Counted from the first letter of the stretch, positions 7,663 through 16,153 are shown. The stretch: DNA of 40,389 nt from Mycobacterium colombiense (GCF_001672755.1 NZ_LZKI01000168.1:1-40389), one strand, 5' to 3'. Numbers and translations are program-made. The notes: generated from the sequence alone by a model not told the origin.

Positions 7663-8807
7663 GCGTGAAGCTGGCCGACGTCATCGCGGTGCTCGACGAG
7701 GCCTACCCGCCGCGGCTCGCCGAATCCTGGGATTCGGTGGGCCTGGTGTGCGGTGACCCCGACGACGAGCTCGAGTCGGTGACCGTTGCCGTCGACGCGA
7801 CGCCGGCGGTCGTCGACGAGGTTCCCCGGGCGAGCCTGCTGCTGGCCCATCACCCCCTGCTGTTGCGCGGGGTGGACACCGTGGCGGCCAGCACCCCGAA
7901 GGGCGCACTGGTGCACCGGTTGATCCAGAGCGGGCGCTCGCTGTTCACCGCACACACCAATGCCGACTCGGCCCGCCCGGGCGTCTCCGACGCGCTGGCC
8001 GAAGCGCTGGGCCTCAGCATCGAGGCCGTGCTCGAGCCGGCATCGGACGCACCCGACATCGACAAATGGGTCATCTACGTGCCCGCCCAGAACGCCGAAG
8101 CGGTGCAGGCGGCGGTGTTTGCGGCCGGGGCCGGCCATATCGGGGACTACTCGCACTGCAGCTGGACCGTCAGCGGCATCGGGCAGTTCCTGCCGCACGA
8201 AGGCGCCTCGCCCGCCGTGGGCAGCGTCGGCAATGTCGAGCGGGTGGCCGAAGACCGGTTCGAGGTCGTCGCGCCCGCGCGTTCCCGGGCCGCGGTGCTG
8301 ACGGCGATGCGAGCCGCCCACCCCTACGAGGAGCCCGCGTTCGACATCTTCGCGATGGTGCCCCCGCCCGGCGACGCCGGATTGGGCCGCGTCGCGACGC
8401 TGAAACGCCCGGAATCGTTGCGCGACTTCGTCTCCCGTGTCGACGCGGCGTTGCCGCGCACGTCCTGGGGAGTGCGGGCGGCGGGCGACCCCGACATGCC
8501 GGTGTCGCGGGTCGCCGTGTGCGGCGGCGCCGGGGATTCGCTGCTTTCCGCCGCGGCCGGCGCGGGCGTGCAGGCCTTCGTGACCGCCGACCTGCGCCAC
8601 CACCCGGCGGACGAACATCGCCGGGCCTCCGATGTGGCTCTGATCGATGTGGCACATTGGGCGAGTGAATTCCCTTGGTGTGAGCAGGCCGCCGGCGTGC
8701 TGCGGTCGCGTTTCGGTACGGAGCTCCAGGTGCGGGTGAGCTCGATACGCACCGACCCGTGGAATGTCGAGCGCAATGGCAACGAGTCCGGGGGTGACAG
8801 GTCATGA
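7659..8807 (+). CDS. NIF3/GTP cyclohydrolase I type 2-like metal-binding protein
   Basis: A 382-residue NIF3/YbgI-like protein. The N-terminal half carries LLAHHPLLLRG, whose paired His are metal ligands, and TAHTNADSA; the C-terminal half carries the second metal-binding cluster around DLRHHPADEH and IDVAHWASE. The inserted middle domain (residues ~130-240, with AHPYEEPAFDI) is the CutA/PII-like insertion seen in long members of the family. The biochemical role is unsettled; proposals include a GTP cyclohydrolase-like or metallochaperone function. GTG 7659 overlaps the cobC stop by four bases (GTGA), with CGGAGGG upstream, and its own TGA overlaps the next gene as ATGA. Confidence 0.87.
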   Translation: MSVKLADVIAVLDEAYPPRLAESWDSVGLVCGDPDDELESVTVAVDATPAVVDEVPRASLLLAHHPLLLRGVDTVAASTPKGALVHRLIQSGRSLFTAHTNADSARPGVSDALAEALGLSIEAVLEPASDAPDIDKWVIYVPAQNAEAVQAAVFAAGAGHIGDYSHCSWTVSGIGQFLPHEGASPAVGSVGNVERVAEDRFEVVAPARSRAAVLTAMRAAHPYEEPAFDIFAMVPPPGDAGLGRVATLKRPESLRDFVSRVDAALPRTSWGVRAAGDPDMPVSRVAVCGGAGDSLLSAAAGAGVQAFVTADLRHHPADEHRRASDVALIDVAHWASEFPWCEQAAGVLRSRFGTELQVRVSSIRTDPWNVERNGNESGGDRS

Positions 8808-9541
8808 AAGCCGAAGTGGCACAGCAGCGTTCGCTGCTCGAATTGTCGAAATTGGACGCCGAGCTGTCCCGCATCACGCACCGGGCCACGCACCTGCCCG
8901 AGCAGGAGGCCTGCGAGCGGCTGCAGGTGGAATTCGAGGCCGCAGGTGACCGGCTGGCCACGGTGCGCATCGCGCTGGAGGACATCGACGCCCAGGTGGC
9001 ACGGCTGGAGGCCGAGATCGACTCGGTGCGCCAGCGCGAGGACCGCGACCGCTCGCTGCTGCAGTCGGGGGCGACCGACGCCAAGCAGCTGTCGGACCTC
9101 CAGCACGAGCTGGAGACCCTGCAGCGTCGTCAGACCAGTCTGGAGGACTCGCTGCTCGAGGTGATGGAGCGTCGCGAGGAGCTGCAATCGCAGCTGGACG
9201 GCGAGCAGCAGACACTCACGTCGCTGGAGGCCGAGATGGCAGCCGCGCGTGAGGCGCTCGACGCCGCGGTCGCCGAGATCAGCGAGGCCCGCGACCTGCA
9301 GTCGTCGCGGCGTGACTCGCTGAGCGCCGCACTCGACCCGGCGCTGTCCGCCCTCTACGAACGGCAGCGGGCCGGGGGAGGCGCCGGCGCCGGGCAGCTG
9401 CTGGGGCGCCGGTGTGGGGCTTGCCGGCTTGAGATCGACCGCGGTGAGCTGTCCCGCATCTCGGCGGCCGCAGAAGACGATGTGGTGCGCTGCCCGGAAT
9501 GTGGCGCGATCCTGTTGCGGGTCAAGGGGTTCGATCAGTGA
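8804..9541 (+). CDS. Coiled-coil protein with C-terminal zinc ribbon
   Basis: A 245-residue protein. Residues ~5-180 are Glu/Gln/Arg/Leu-rich with heptad periodicity and predict a long antiparallel coiled coil. The C-terminus is a zinc ribbon with two CxxC pairs, RRCGACRLE and VRCPECGAIL. This is the architecture of the CT398/Rv2229c group, whose function is unknown; roles with nucleic acid have been suggested because partners often include RNase H. Here the RNase HI-phosphatase gene indeed follows with a GTGA overlap, and the upstream NIF3 gene overlaps as ATGA. Confidence 0.87.
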   Translation: MKAEVAQQRSLLELSKLDAELSRITHRATHLPEQEACERLQVEFEAAGDRLATVRIALEDIDAQVARLEAEIDSVRQREDRDRSLLQSGATDAKQLSDLQHELETLQRRQTSLEDSLLEVMERREELQSQLDGEQQTLTSLEAEMAAAREALDAAVAEISEARDLQSSRRDSLSAALDPALSALYERQRAGGGAGAGQLLGRRCGACRLEIDRGELSRISAAAEDDVVRCPECGAILLRVKGFDQ

Positions 9542-10653
9542 AGGTCGTCATCGAGGCCGACGGCGGATCGCGCGGCAACCCCGGCCCGGCCGGATACGGC
9601 GCGGTGGTGTGGACCGAGGACCGCGCGACCGTGCTGGCGGAGGCCAAGCAGGCCATCGGCCGGGCAACCAACAACGTGGCCGAATATCGGGGCCTGATAG
9701 CCGGTTTGGACGACGCCCTGAACCTGGGCGCCACCGAGGCGGCCGTGTACCTGGATTCCAAGCTGCTGGTGGAGCAGATGTCCGGGCGGTGGAAGGTCAA
9801 GCACCCCGACCTGATCGAACTGCACGCCGAAGCCCGAAACCGGGCACGACGGTTTGAGCGGATCACCTACTCGTGGATTCCGCGGGAGCGCAACACCCAC
9901 GCCGATCGGTTGGCCAACGAGGCGATGGACGCCGCGGCCGAGGTCAACGGCGTGATCGAAAAGCCGGAACCGGCCCAACAATCCGCCCCGGCGGAAAAGA
10001 CCGAAGCCACCCCGTCGGCGCCCGGCTGGACCGGCGCACGCGGCACCCCGACCCGGCTGCTGCTGCTGCGCCACGGCCAGACCGAGTTGTCGGTGCACCG
10101 CCGCTATTCGGGCCGTGGCAACCCGGCGCTTACCGAGGTGGGGCGGCGGCAGGCCGACGCGGCGGCCCGCTATCTGGCTCAGCGCGGCGGGATTTCGGCG
10201 GTCTTCGCCTCCCCGCTGCAACGGGCTTACGACACCGCCGCGGCCGCCGCCAAGGCGCTCGGCCTGGACGTCACCGTCGACGACGACCTGATCGAGACCG
10301 ATTTCGGGGCGTGGGAGGGGCTGACGTTCGCCGAGGCCGCCGAGCGTGACCCCGAGCTGCACGGCCGCTGGCTGCGCGACACCAGCGCCGCCCCGCCGGG
10401 CGGGGAGAGCTTCGACGCGGTGGCCGATCGGGTGTCGAGTGTTCGCGACCGGATCGTCGCCGCGCACCAGGGCACCACGGTGCTGCTGGTGTCGCACGTG
10501 ACGCCCATCAAGATGCTGCTCCGCGAAGCGCTGGACGCCGGGCCCGGCATCCTGTACCGCCTGCACCTCGACCTGGCGTCGCTGAGCATCGCCGAGTTCT
10601 ATTCCGACGGAGCGTCTTCGGTGCGTCTGGTCAACCAGACGGCGTACCTGTAG
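9538..10653 (+). CDS. Bifunctional RNase HI / histidine-phosphatase-family protein
   Basis: A 371-residue fusion. Residues 1-~140 form an RNase HI domain with the acidic residues in EADGGSRGNPG (Asp8), NVAEYRGL, YLDSK and HADRLAN. A Pro/Ala/Glu-rich linker spans ~141-170. The C-terminal ~200 residues form a phosphoglycerate-mutase-like domain with RHGQTE, ASPLQRAYDTA, the acidic EGLTFAEA block and the second His in VSHVTPI. It corresponds to M. tuberculosis Rv2228c, for which RNase HI activity and an alpha-ribazole-phosphatase-like (CobC-type) domain are described. GTG 9538 overlaps the preceding TGA. Last gene of the four-gene chain; it converges on the aconitase gene two bases beyond its stop. 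Confidence 0.93.
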   Translation: MKVVIEADGGSRGNPGPAGYGAVVWTEDRATVLAEAKQAIGRATNNVAEYRGLIAGLDDALNLGATEAAVYLDSKLLVEQMSGRWKVKHPDLIELHAEARNRARRFERITYSWIPRERNTHADRLANEAMDAAAEVNGVIEKPEPAQQSAPAEKTEATPSAPGWTGARGTPTRLLLLRHGQTELSVHRRYSGRGNPALTEVGRRQADAAARYLAQRGGISAVFASPLQRAYDTAAAAAKALGLDVTVDDDLIETDFGAWEGLTFAEAAERDPELHGRWLRDTSAAPPGGESFDAVADRVSSVRDRIVAAHQGTTVLLVSHVTPIKMLLREALDAGPGILYRLHLDLASLSIAEFYSDGASSVRLVNQTAYL

Positions 10654-10655
10654 CG

Positions 10656-12602
10656 TCACTCCTGCTCTTGGTTGAGTCGTGGGATCAAGCCGCCGGCCAA
10701 CACATCCTTGACTTGTCGTGGTGACAGTCGATGCCGCACCGCGAATGACGACTTTTTGCCGACGTTGTCGACCTGTAGGACATCCTCTTCATCGATCGCG
10801 TTCAGATGCTCGATGCGGAGGGTATCGTCCTGGTCGATCGAGTCGTAGTCGTCGGGATTCTCGAACTCGAGCGCCAAAATCCCGTAGTTGGCCAGGTTTT
10901 GCCAGTGAATACGTGCGAAGGACTTCGCGATGACAACGCGCAATCCGAGGTAGCGCGGCGCGATCGCGGCGTGCTCACGCGAGGATCCTTGGCCGTAGTT
11001 GTCTCCGGCGACAATGATGTGCCCTCCGTCGCCGGCCTTTTGAGCCCGCTCGGGGTAGGAGTCGTCGACCCGGGTGAAGCTGAACATGGCGAGCTTGGGG
11101 ATGTTGGACCGAAGCGGAAGAGCCTGGACGCCGGCCGGTGAGATTTCGTCGGTGGAGATGTTGTCGCCGAGCTTGAGCAGCACCGGCGCCTCGAGTTCGT
11201 CTGGCAGCGGTGACAACTCGGGCAGGCTGGAGATGTTGGGCCCCTTCACGGGTTCGACGCCTTGTGCCTCCTCCGCGTCCAGGGGAGGGACCAGCATCGC
11301 CGTGTTGACGGAGTTGCATTCGGGCAGATCGAGTTTCGGGTAGTCCATCCGCTCCTGTTTGGCCCAGTCCCGCGGATCGGTGATCACTCCCGTCAGCGCC
11401 GATGCGGCAGCGGTCTCGGGCGAGCACAGCCAGACCGCATCCTCCTTGGTGCCGGACCGGCCGGGGAAGTTGCGCGGCATCGTGCGCAGCGAGTTGCGAC
11501 CGACCGCGGGAGCCTGGCCCATGCCGATGCATCCCATGCACCCCGCCTGGTGGATACGCGCGCCGGCCACCACCAGATCCAGCGTCGCGCCCATCTTGGT
11601 CAGGTCGGCCAGGATCTCGCGTGACGTCGGGTTGATGTCGAAGCTGACCTGCGGGGCGGTCTGGCGTCCCGCCACCATCGCGGCCGCGATCGCGAAATCG
11701 CGCAGTCCGGGGTTGGCGCTGGACCCGATCACGGCCTGGGCGATCTCCTCGCCGGCGACCTCGCGAACCGGCACCACGTTGCCCGGCGACGACGGTTTGG
11801 CGATCAGCGGCTCGATCTGCGACAGGTCGATGGTGTCCTCGACGTCATACGCGGCGTCTTCGTCGGCCAGCAACTCGGTCCAGTCGTCCTCGCGCTCTTC
11901 GGCGCGCAGGAATTCGCGCACGGCTTCGTCGCTGGGAAACACCGTCGTCGTGGCGCCGAGTTCGGCTCCCATGTTGGCGATGACGTGACGGTCCATGGCC
12001 GTCAGCGTCCTCACGCCTGGACCGTGGTACTCGATGATCCGGTTCACCCCGCCCTTGACGTCGTGGCGCCGCAACATCTCCAGGATCACGTCTTTGGCCG
12101 AACACCACGGGGGCAGCTCTCCGTCGAGCCGCACGCCCCATACCTCGGGCATGCGGATGTGCAGTGGCCGCCCCGTTATCGCGAGCGCCACCTCGAGGCC
12201 GCCGACGCCGATCGCGAGCATGCCCAGCGATCCCGCCGCCGGAGTGTGGGAGTCGGAGCCCACCATCGTCTTGCCGGGGATGCCGAAGCGCTGCATGTGA
12301 GTTGGGTGCGAGACACCGTTGCCCGGCTTGGAGAACCACAGCCCGAAGCGTTGCGCCGCGGTGCGCAGGTACTCGTGATCCTCGGCGTTCTTCTCGTCGC
12401 CCTGCAACAGGTTGTGGTCGACGTACTGCACGCTCACCTCGGTGCGGGCGCGATCGAGCCCGAGCGCCTCGAGTTCCTGCATTACCAGCGTGCCTGTCGC
12501 GTCCTGGGTCAGCGTCTGATCGATGCGGATCGCGATCTCTTCTCCCGGGGACATCTCCCCGGACTCCAGATGCGAGCTGATCAGCTTGTGAGCGACGTTC
12601 AT
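10656..12602 (-). CDS. Aquifex-type aconitate hydratase
   Basis: A 648-residue aconitase/IPM isomerase-family enzyme that would interconvert citrate and isocitrate using a [4Fe-4S] cluster. It is shorter than standard AcnA (~900 residues) or AcnB and matches the 'Aquifex type' class. Visible motifs are VGSDSHTPAAGSLGMLAIG, the cluster Cys in WLCSPETAAA and in GCMGCIGMGQ, and the swivel domain with DNISTDEISPAG and GDNYGQGSSREHAA. I placed the start at ATG 12602, with GAGG seven bases upstream; ATG 12608 is two codons earlier. It lies downstream of the P450-ferredoxin pair on the same strand. M. tuberculosis is not known to have this enzyme in addition to its standard aconitase, so it looks accessory. 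Confidence 0.9.
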   Translation of the reverse strand: MNVAHKLISSHLESGEMSPGEEIAIRIDQTLTQDATGTLVMQELEALGLDRARTEVSVQYVDHNLLQGDEKNAEDHEYLRTAAQRFGLWFSKPGNGVSHPTHMQRFGIPGKTMVGSDSHTPAAGSLGMLAIGVGGLEVALAITGRPLHIRMPEVWGVRLDGELPPWCSAKDVILEMLRRHDVKGGVNRIIEYHGPGVRTLTAMDRHVIANMGAELGATTTVFPSDEAVREFLRAEEREDDWTELLADEDAAYDVEDTIDLSQIEPLIAKPSSPGNVVPVREVAGEEIAQAVIGSSANPGLRDFAIAAAMVAGRQTAPQVSFDINPTSREILADLTKMGATLDLVVAGARIHQAGCMGCIGMGQAPAVGRNSLRTMPRNFPGRSGTKEDAVWLCSPETAAASALTGVITDPRDWAKQERMDYPKLDLPECNSVNTAMLVPPLDAEEAQGVEPVKGPNISSLPELSPLPDELEAPVLLKLGDNISTDEISPAGVQALPLRSNIPKLAMFSFTRVDDSYPERAQKAGDGGHIIVAGDNYGQGSSREHAAIAPRYLGLRVVIAKSFARIHWQNLANYGILALEFENPDDYDSIDQDDTLRIEHLNAIDEEDVLQVDNVGKKSSFAVRHRLSPRQVKDVLAGGLIPRLNQEQE

Positions 12603-12678
12603 GGCCATACCTCGGGTTACCCCGGTACGGCGTGTTCTAGCGCGCTTCGATGGCCGGCGTTTGCCGCCGTCCCGGTGT

Positions 12679-12873
12679 TCAGCGCGACAGCGTGATAGCG
12701 CTTTCCGGACAGTTCCGTTCGGCCGTGGTGGCCTGCGCTTCCAGTTCGCCGGACACCTCGTCGAGCAGAACCAGGCAGTGTCCGGCCTCGTCGGCGTCGA
12801 AGACGTCGGGCGCCAGGGTGTAGCAGCGTCCGTGCCCGGTGCACCGGTCGGGGTCGACGGCGACGCGAGTCAT
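12679..12873 (-). CDS. [3Fe-4S] ferredoxin, probable P450 partner
   Basis: A 64-residue ferredoxin of the actinobacterial 3Fe-4S type. The cluster motif is CTGHGRC (Cys11, Cys17), with His at the position where 4Fe-4S ferredoxins have the extra Cys, and the third ligand is Cys55 in NCPESA. Such proteins carry electrons from a reductase to cytochromes P450. It lies immediately downstream of a P450 on the same strand. The start has a strong purine-rich ribosome binding sequence (GAGGAGGAGGGG), supplied by the 53-bp repeat inserted between the two genes. Confidence 0.93.
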   Translation of the reverse strand: MTRVAVDPDRCTGHGRCYTLAPDVFDADEAGHCLVLLDEVSGELEAQATTAERNCPESAITLSR

Positions 12874-12926
12874 TTGCGCCCCTCCTCCTCATCGCTTCGC
12901 TCTGCATCGTCGCCGGCGCGAGTCAT
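12874..12926 (-). repeat. 53-bp MIRU-like interspersed repeat between P450 and ferredoxin
   Basis: The unit between the two genes is exactly 53 bp and contains GCAGAGCGAAGCGATGAGGA, read on the minus strand, which resembles the MIRU family described in M. tuberculosis. It is bounded by a 10-bp direct repeat, ATGACTCGCG on the minus strand, at 12917-12926 and 12864-12873. The first copy contains the P450 stop, the second the ferredoxin ATG. Deleting one unit would restore an ATGA stop/start overlap, the kind of site at which MIRUs are known to sit. Family assignment is from memory of the consensus; the size and duplication are read directly. Confidence 0.65.
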
Positions 12927-14101
12927 GACACCGGGAAGACCAGCGGCAGCGACTCCACCGAGCGCAGTGCCGCGGTGTATGTCAGCTCGGTGCCGGGCTT
13001 GATCTGGTAATCCGGGATGCGACAGTGGAATTCACGCAACGCCACCCGAAGCTCCATACGGGCCAGGTGCGAGCCGAGGCAGCGGTGCGGCCCGCCGCCG
13101 AAAGCCCGGTGCCGGTTGGGGTTGCGGGTGAAGTCCACCAGCTCCGGGTCGGGGAATTCGGCCGGGTCGGTGTTGGCCGCCCCCAGTAAGGGGCTGACCC
13201 GCTCGCCCTTGCTGATCGGACACCCGCCGACCTCGACGTCCTGGATGGCCACCCGGGCGACGCCGGGCACCGGTGTCTCCCAACGCAACAACTCCTCGAC
13301 CGCGCCGGGCAGGACGTCGGGCTGCTCGACGAGTTGATGACGGTGATCGGCGTGGCGCGCCAGATACACGAAGAAGCAGTCGAGCGAGTCGGTGACCGTG
13401 TCCAATCCGGCGATGAGGAACAGGAAGCAGATGTCGAGCAGCTCCTCGCGCGACAGTGGCTGGCCGGCCTCGTCTTTGAAGTTGGCCGCGATCATCGCGG
13501 ACAGCACGTCGTCGCGCGGGCTGGCGATGTGGTCGTCGATCGCGCGGTCGAAGTACTCGTAGATCTGTTGAGCCATTCCCGCGGAGCTCTCGTGGCGGCG
13601 GTCGTGGCCCGAGTCGCCCTCGGGACGGATGACGCCGTCTTTCCACACCAGGAATTGGTCGAGGTCGCCCAGCGGCAGGCCGAGCAGCTGCAGGAAGACG
13701 GTGCAGGGCAGCGGCACCGCGAACTCGGTGTGGAAGTCGCACTCGCCGCGGCCGGCGAAGCGGTCGATCATCTCGTTGACCAGCTCGGTGACGCGTGGTT
13801 CGCGCCGGGCCATCTCCCGCGGAGTGAACAGCGGATCGAGGATCCGCCGGTACTTCGCGTGCTCGGGCGGATCGATCTGCAGCGGGATCAGCGGCCGCAC
13901 GTTACCCAGGTCGACCGCATCCATGTTCGACGAGAACAGCTCGGTGTGTTTGAGCGCCATTTCGATGTCGGCCAGGCGGCTGAGAACGACCGCCTGCGGC
14001 GACCGGAACACGGGAGTGGTTTCGCGCAGCGCCTTGTACATCGGTTGCGGCTCCGCGAGCCCCGTGACCGTCTGGTCGACGAAACTTTCGGCTTCGGTCA
14101 T
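12923..14101 (-). CDS. Cytochrome P450
   Basis: A 392-residue class I bacterial P450. The haem-binding loop FGGGPHRCLG carries the thiolate Cys341; the K-helix ExxR is in VEELLRWETP; the I-helix has AGLDTVTDSL with the Asp-Thr pair used in oxygen activation; the C-helix region contains PPEHAKYRRIL. No membrane anchor is present, as expected for a soluble bacterial P450. Electrons would come from the ferredoxin gene directly downstream. An XRE-cupin regulator lies 49 bases upstream on the same strand. The CYP family and substrate cannot be assigned by eye. Confidence 0.93.
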   Translation of the reverse strand: MTEAESFVDQTVTGLAEPQPMYKALRETTPVFRSPQAVVLSRLADIEMALKHTELFSSNMDAVDLGNVRPLIPLQIDPPEHAKYRRILDPLFTPREMARREPRVTELVNEMIDRFAGRGECDFHTEFAVPLPCTVFLQLLGLPLGDLDQFLVWKDGVIRPEGDSGHDRRHESSAGMAQQIYEYFDRAIDDHIASPRDDVLSAMIAANFKDEAGQPLSREELLDICFLFLIAGLDTVTDSLDCFFVYLARHADHRHQLVEQPDVLPGAVEELLRWETPVPGVARVAIQDVEVGGCPISKGERVSPLLGAANTDPAEFPDPELVDFTRNPNRHRAFGGGPHRCLGSHLARMELRVALREFHCRIPDYQIKPGTELTYTAALRSVESLPLVFPVS

Positions 14102-14150
14102 GCGGTCAGCCTGGCACCGGCGTGCCCGCTGGGCAATGGTCTGACGCGGA

Positions 14151-14726
14151 TCAACTGTGCAGGTGGAGCCGCTCGCCGTGCGCTCCGAAGATCATGATGG
14201 CCTCCACCGGCCCGTCCACCACGCCGAACCAGTGCGGTGTCCAGGTCGAGAACTCGACGGCTTGGCCGGGGTCGATGGTGAAGTCGCGCTCGCCCAGGAT
14301 GAGCCGCATCCGGCCGGAGAGCACATACATCCAGTCCTGACCCTCGTGTACCGGCAGCTCGTCGGGCGGGGTACGGCGACGCGCGCTGACCCGGACCTTG
14401 AACGCGTGCAGGCCGCCGGCGGGGCCCTGGCGGGTCAGCGGCCAATAGGTGACGCCGTGGTGGGTGTGCGCGGCGCCGCGCACCCGCGGGTCCGGGGTGG
14501 GCGGCGTCTGCAGCAGCTCGTCGGTGCTCACCGACAGGGCCCGGGCCAGCCTCGGCAGATGATCCAGTGCCAGACGGCGTTTCCCGGACTCGAGGCGGCT
14601 GAGCGTCGAGACGTCGATGCCGGCGCACTCGCCGACCTCCTGCAGCGTCAGGCCTCGCTGCACCCGCAACTCGCGCAGCCGCCGGCGCACCAGGAGGTCG
14701 ATGTCGGGGGTGGTTTTTGCCTGCAT
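14151..14726 (-). CDS. XRE-family regulator with C-terminal cupin domain
   Basis: A 191-residue transcription factor. Residues ~10-70 form an XRE helix-turn-helix (LRELRVQRGLTLQEVGECAG, then STLSRLESGKRRL). Residues ~110-185 form a small cupin barrel with HEGQDWMYVLSGRMRL, FTIDPGQAVEF and PHWF, which would bind a small ligand or metal. Such fusions commonly regulate neighbouring catabolic or amine-handling genes. It is transcribed toward the P450-ferredoxin-aconitase genes, 49 bases upstream of P450, and is divergent from a methyltransferase across 46 bases, so it may control one or both sides. Confidence 0.88.
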   Translation of the reverse strand: MQAKTTPDIDLLVRRRLRELRVQRGLTLQEVGECAGIDVSTLSRLESGKRRLALDHLPRLARALSVSTDELLQTPPTPDPRVRGAAHTHHGVTYWPLTRQGPAGGLHAFKVRVSARRRTPPDELPVHEGQDWMYVLSGRMRLILGERDFTIDPGQAVEFSTWTPHWFGVVDGPVEAIMIFGAHGERLHLHS

Positions 14727-14734
14727 GGCAATTC

Positions 14735-14766
14735 AGCTTGGCAAAACCTTACCGGGTAGGCAAGCT
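14735..14766. promoter_or_regulatory. Possible operator between XRE-cupin gene and methyltransferase
   Basis: The 46-base divergent spacer holds an inverted repeat AGCTTG-N20-CAAGCT (14735-14740 and 14761-14766) and, inside it, TACC-G-GGTA (14750-14758). The two repeats have slightly different centres. A HTH regulator gene begins at one end of the spacer, so autoregulation here is plausible but unproven. Confidence 0.3.
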
Positions 14767-14772
14767 CGCGGT

Positions 14773-15405
14773 GTGGACAATTCGTGCAAACCTGATGATC
14801 CCCAGCGGTTCTGGGAGGAGCGCTACAGCTCGGTGGAGCGAGCGTGGAGCGGACGGGTCAATCCCCGCCTGGCCGAGGTGGCCGCCGGCCTGCCGGCGGG
14901 CCGGGCGCTCGACCTCGGCTGCGGTGAGGGGGCCGACGCGGTGTGGCTGGCCGAGCGCGGCTGGCAGGTGGCGGCCGTCGATATCTCGGCTACCGCGCTG
15001 CAGCGCGCCACCGAGGCCGCATCGTCGCGGAACTTGCTCGCACACATCGACTTTCAGCGACATGACCTCAACGAGAGCTTCCCCGAAGGGGTCTTCGACC
15101 TGGTCTCCGCGCAGTATCTGCACTCCCCGGCGCGACTGGAACGCGACGGGGTGCTGCAGCGGGCGGCCGAGCGGGTGGATCGTGGTGGGGTGCTGTTGAT
15201 CGTCGACCACGGGGCGCCCCCGCCGTGGGCGGAGCATCACGATCACCACTTCGCCGGTATCGAGGAGGTCCTCGGGTCGCTGCGCCTGGGCGCGCCGCGG
15301 TGGGTGCGGCTGCGGACCGAGGCCGCCGACCGCGAAATGGTCGGCCCGAACGGGGAAGTCGGGACGATGGCCGACAACATCATGGTGTTGCGGCGAGAGG
15401 GATAG
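14773..15405 (+). CDS. SAM-dependent class I methyltransferase
   Basis: A 210-residue methyltransferase with the Rossmann-like SAM-binding core: motif I ALDLGCGEGADAVWLAERG near residues 40-58, the acidic end of strand 2 in VAAVDISATAL, and a later FDLVSAQYLHS. It begins with a short FWEERYSS segment, typical of the TehB/thiopurine-like small methyltransferases. Substrate unknown. GTG 14773 is the start that fits family length; the two-base-shifted GTG at 14771 is out of frame. Divergent from the XRE-cupin regulator; convergent with the 2OG oxygenase, six bases apart. Confidence 0.85.
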   Translation: MDNSCKPDDPQRFWEERYSSVERAWSGRVNPRLAEVAAGLPAGRALDLGCGEGADAVWLAERGWQVAAVDISATALQRATEAASSRNLLAHIDFQRHDLNESFPEGVFDLVSAQYLHSPARLERDGVLQRAAERVDRGGVLLIVDHGAPPPWAEHHDHHFAGIEEVLGSLRLGAPRWVRLRTEAADREMVGPNGEVGTMADNIMVLRREG

Positions 15406-15411
15406 TCCCGG

Positions 15412-16122
15412 CTAGGCCGCGTCGTGAAAGATCAACCCCATCGCGTAGCGCTCGCCGGAGCGAACGACCGAGACGCCGTGGCGCACCGGCGCCGCGGACC
15501 AGCCCCGGGCCGAGGGCACCGGACGCTCCCTGGTGGTGAAGACATACCCCTGTCCCTGCGGCAGTTGCGTTGCCATGCCGCGGGATTGGGCCCGCGGCCG
15601 CTGTTCGACGAGCAGGAATTCGCCGCCGGTGTAGTCGGTCTCGGGGTTGCTCAGGTTGATGACGACCTGGAGCGGGAAAACCAAGTCACCGTACAGATCC
15701 CGGTGCAACGCATTCCAGTCGCCCACACCGTATTTCAGCATCAGGGCGGTCGACCTGGACTGACCGGCGGCGTGACAGGCCGCCAGCCAATCGTCGAGGC
15801 GGTCCGGCCAGGGTGCGTCCCGGCCGAGCTTGCCCCACCAATCGCGCGCTATCGGCAGCAGCCGGGGATACAGGGCCTGCTTGAGCTCTTCGATCGGTTC
15901 GGGGTAGGGCGCGTGGAAATAGCGGTATTGCCCCGCGCCATAGCGTTTGGGCGCCATGTCGATGGTCGACCGAAACAGGTCGTCGTCCGCGTAGAGCCTG
16001 CGCAGCCGGGCCGCTTCACCCGACGTGACCAGCCGCGGCAGCAGCGCGCCGCCGTACTCGTCGACCGCGGTGGCGATGGCGTCCCAATCGCCGGTGTCGA
16101 CACGCTTTTTCCATCGGTCCAT
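15412..16122 (-). CDS. 2-oxoglutarate/Fe(II)-dependent oxygenase
   Basis: A 236-residue protein with a double-stranded beta-helix oxygenase core in the C-terminal half. Iron ligands are predicted in WNALHRDLYGD (His-x-Asp) and the distal His of VRHGVSVV; the 2OG-binding Arg is in SGERYAMG. It resembles prolyl-4-hydroxylase-like proteins that hydroxylate proteins or small molecules; the substrate is unknown. Counterpart probably Rv2227, from position only. I chose ATG 16122 because TATCGT ends exactly seven bases upstream, as in leaderless mycobacterial genes; GTG 16131 would add three residues. Divergent from RNase P RNA. Confidence 0.8.
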   Translation of the reverse strand: MDRWKKRVDTGDWDAIATAVDEYGGALLPRLVTSGEAARLRRLYADDDLFRSTIDMAPKRYGAGQYRYFHAPYPEPIEELKQALYPRLLPIARDWWGKLGRDAPWPDRLDDWLAACHAAGQSRSTALMLKYGVGDWNALHRDLYGDLVFPLQVVINLSNPETDYTGGEFLLVEQRPRAQSRGMATQLPQGQGYVFTTRERPVPSARGWSAAPVRHGVSVVRSGERYAMGLIFHDAA

Positions 16123-16129
16123 CCGGTCC

Positions 16130-16135
16130 ACGATA
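16130..16135 (-). promoter_or_regulatory. Candidate -10 element of a leaderless 2OG-oxygenase transcript
   Basis: TATCGT on the minus strand fits TANNNT and ends 7 bases before ATG 16122, with no ribosome binding site between. Confidence 0.35.
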
Positions 16136-16153
16136 GAGCCGCGCGAGCGATAG

